Origin: Planobispora longispora
Lineage (GTDB): Bacteria; Actinomycetota; Actinomycetes; Streptosporangiales; Streptosporangiaceae
Direction: 5' to 3'
Assembly: GCF_016863135.1 (NCBI RefSeq)
Contig: NZ_BOOH01000044.1
Span: forward strand, 117,841 to 181,840
DNA length: 64,000 nucleotides
Position numbers and translations under genes: made by a program. Positions 63,747-64,000 of the stretch are shown here, one piece after another (the first letter of the stretch is position 1; every line of letters begins with the position of its first letter). The notes beneath the pieces are model-generated. The model saw only the letters and a list, made by a program, of their open reading frames with translations, searched no databases and was not told the DNA's origin.

Positions 63747-64000
63747 TTACCCCAGCTCGCTGACCAGGCCGGCGGTCCGGTGCGCGGTCCCGGTGGACTC
63801 GCGCACGACGAGGGTGGTCTCCAGCCGGGCCAACGTCGGCGTCCCCGAGTCTCCGGCGCTGACGGCGGCCAGCAGCAGGTCGACCGCCATCCGCCCGGCG
63901 GCGGCGGTCGGCATCGTGATCGTCGTCAGCTTCGGTCTGTTCAACCGGCCGGGCAGACTGTCGTCCACGCCGATGACGCTCAGGTCCTCCGGCACCCGCA
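63747..64000 (-). CDS. LacI family regulator (5' end beyond window)
   Basis: C-terminal end of a LacI-type repressor, open to the right edge. VPEDLSVIGVDDS, KLTTITMPTAAAGRMAVDLLL and TTLVVRESTG are conserved sugar-binding-domain features. Convergent with the mannan operon; it likely binds the palindrome at 50513 and is released by a mannan-derived sugar. The DNA-binding domain lies outside the window. Confidence 0.92.
   Translation of the reverse strand, partial: RVPEDLSVIGVDDSLPGRLNRPKLTTITMPTAAAGRMAVDLLLAAVSAGDSGTPTLARLETTLVVRESTGTAHRTAGLVSELG

Overview
The window is high-GC DNA with near-total G/C at third codon positions. Many genes start with GTG, several look leaderless, and two sites match the IdeR/DmdR iron-box pattern. 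This points to a filamentous actinomycete; Streptosporangiales-type is my inference only. No rRNA, tRNA, CRISPR array, intact insertion sequence or replication origin was seen.

Positions 1-34,400 form an iron-acquisition island. Two leftward NRPS genes (1-10,470) make a three-module line ending in a thioesterase: C-A-T-C-A-T, then C-A-T-TE, cut by the left edge. Their adenylation pockets read as Gly, then two pockets with two buried acidic residues (Lys/Orn/Arg-like). A rightward operon (12,338-25,911) starts behind an iron box. It carries a complete 2,3-dihydroxybenzoate pathway (dhbA, dhbC, dhbE, dhbB), a separate aryl carrier protein, a two-module DhbF-like NRPS (C-A-T-C-A-T-TE; X then Thr), an MbtH protein and an MFS exporter. 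A second iron-box region (33,294-33,332) separates a leftward block from a rightward siderophore-binding lipoprotein. The leftward block is a fused FecCD permease, a Fes-type esterase and an N-terminally short M20 amidohydrolase. The predicted product is a catechol-X-Thr siderophore of the bacillibactin/griseobactin trilactone class, plus a second peptide, or a convergent joint product.

Positions 25,871-29,030 hold small membrane proteins, an Rpn/YhgA-like nuclease and a BtrH_N-type protein. Positions 34,400-42,350 hold a transposase relic, a short-chain dehydrogenase relic, a membrane-anchored receiver-like protein, a DEDDh exonuclease, a MarR/Bcr-type divergent pair with a perfect operator, a YcaQ-type DNA glycosylase, and a dehydrogenase plus AhpD-like pair. 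Positions 42,624-50,267 hold a Tat-exported cholesterol oxidase, a TetM/OtrA-type ribosomal protection protein, a truncated chemoreceptor and a Baeyer-Villiger monooxygenase.

Positions 50,512-64,000 are a beta-mannan utilisation operon: sugar ABC importer, GH5 and GH26 secreted mannanases, GH2 beta-mannosidase, GH1 beta-glycosidase, ROK kinase and mannose-6-phosphate isomerase. A LacI-type operator lies upstream and a LacI regulator sits convergently at the right edge.

A recurring structural signature is short tandem repeats inside coding linkers, all with unit lengths divisible by three (15, 24, 27, 39 bp). Outside coding sequence the units need not be (34 bp after manA).
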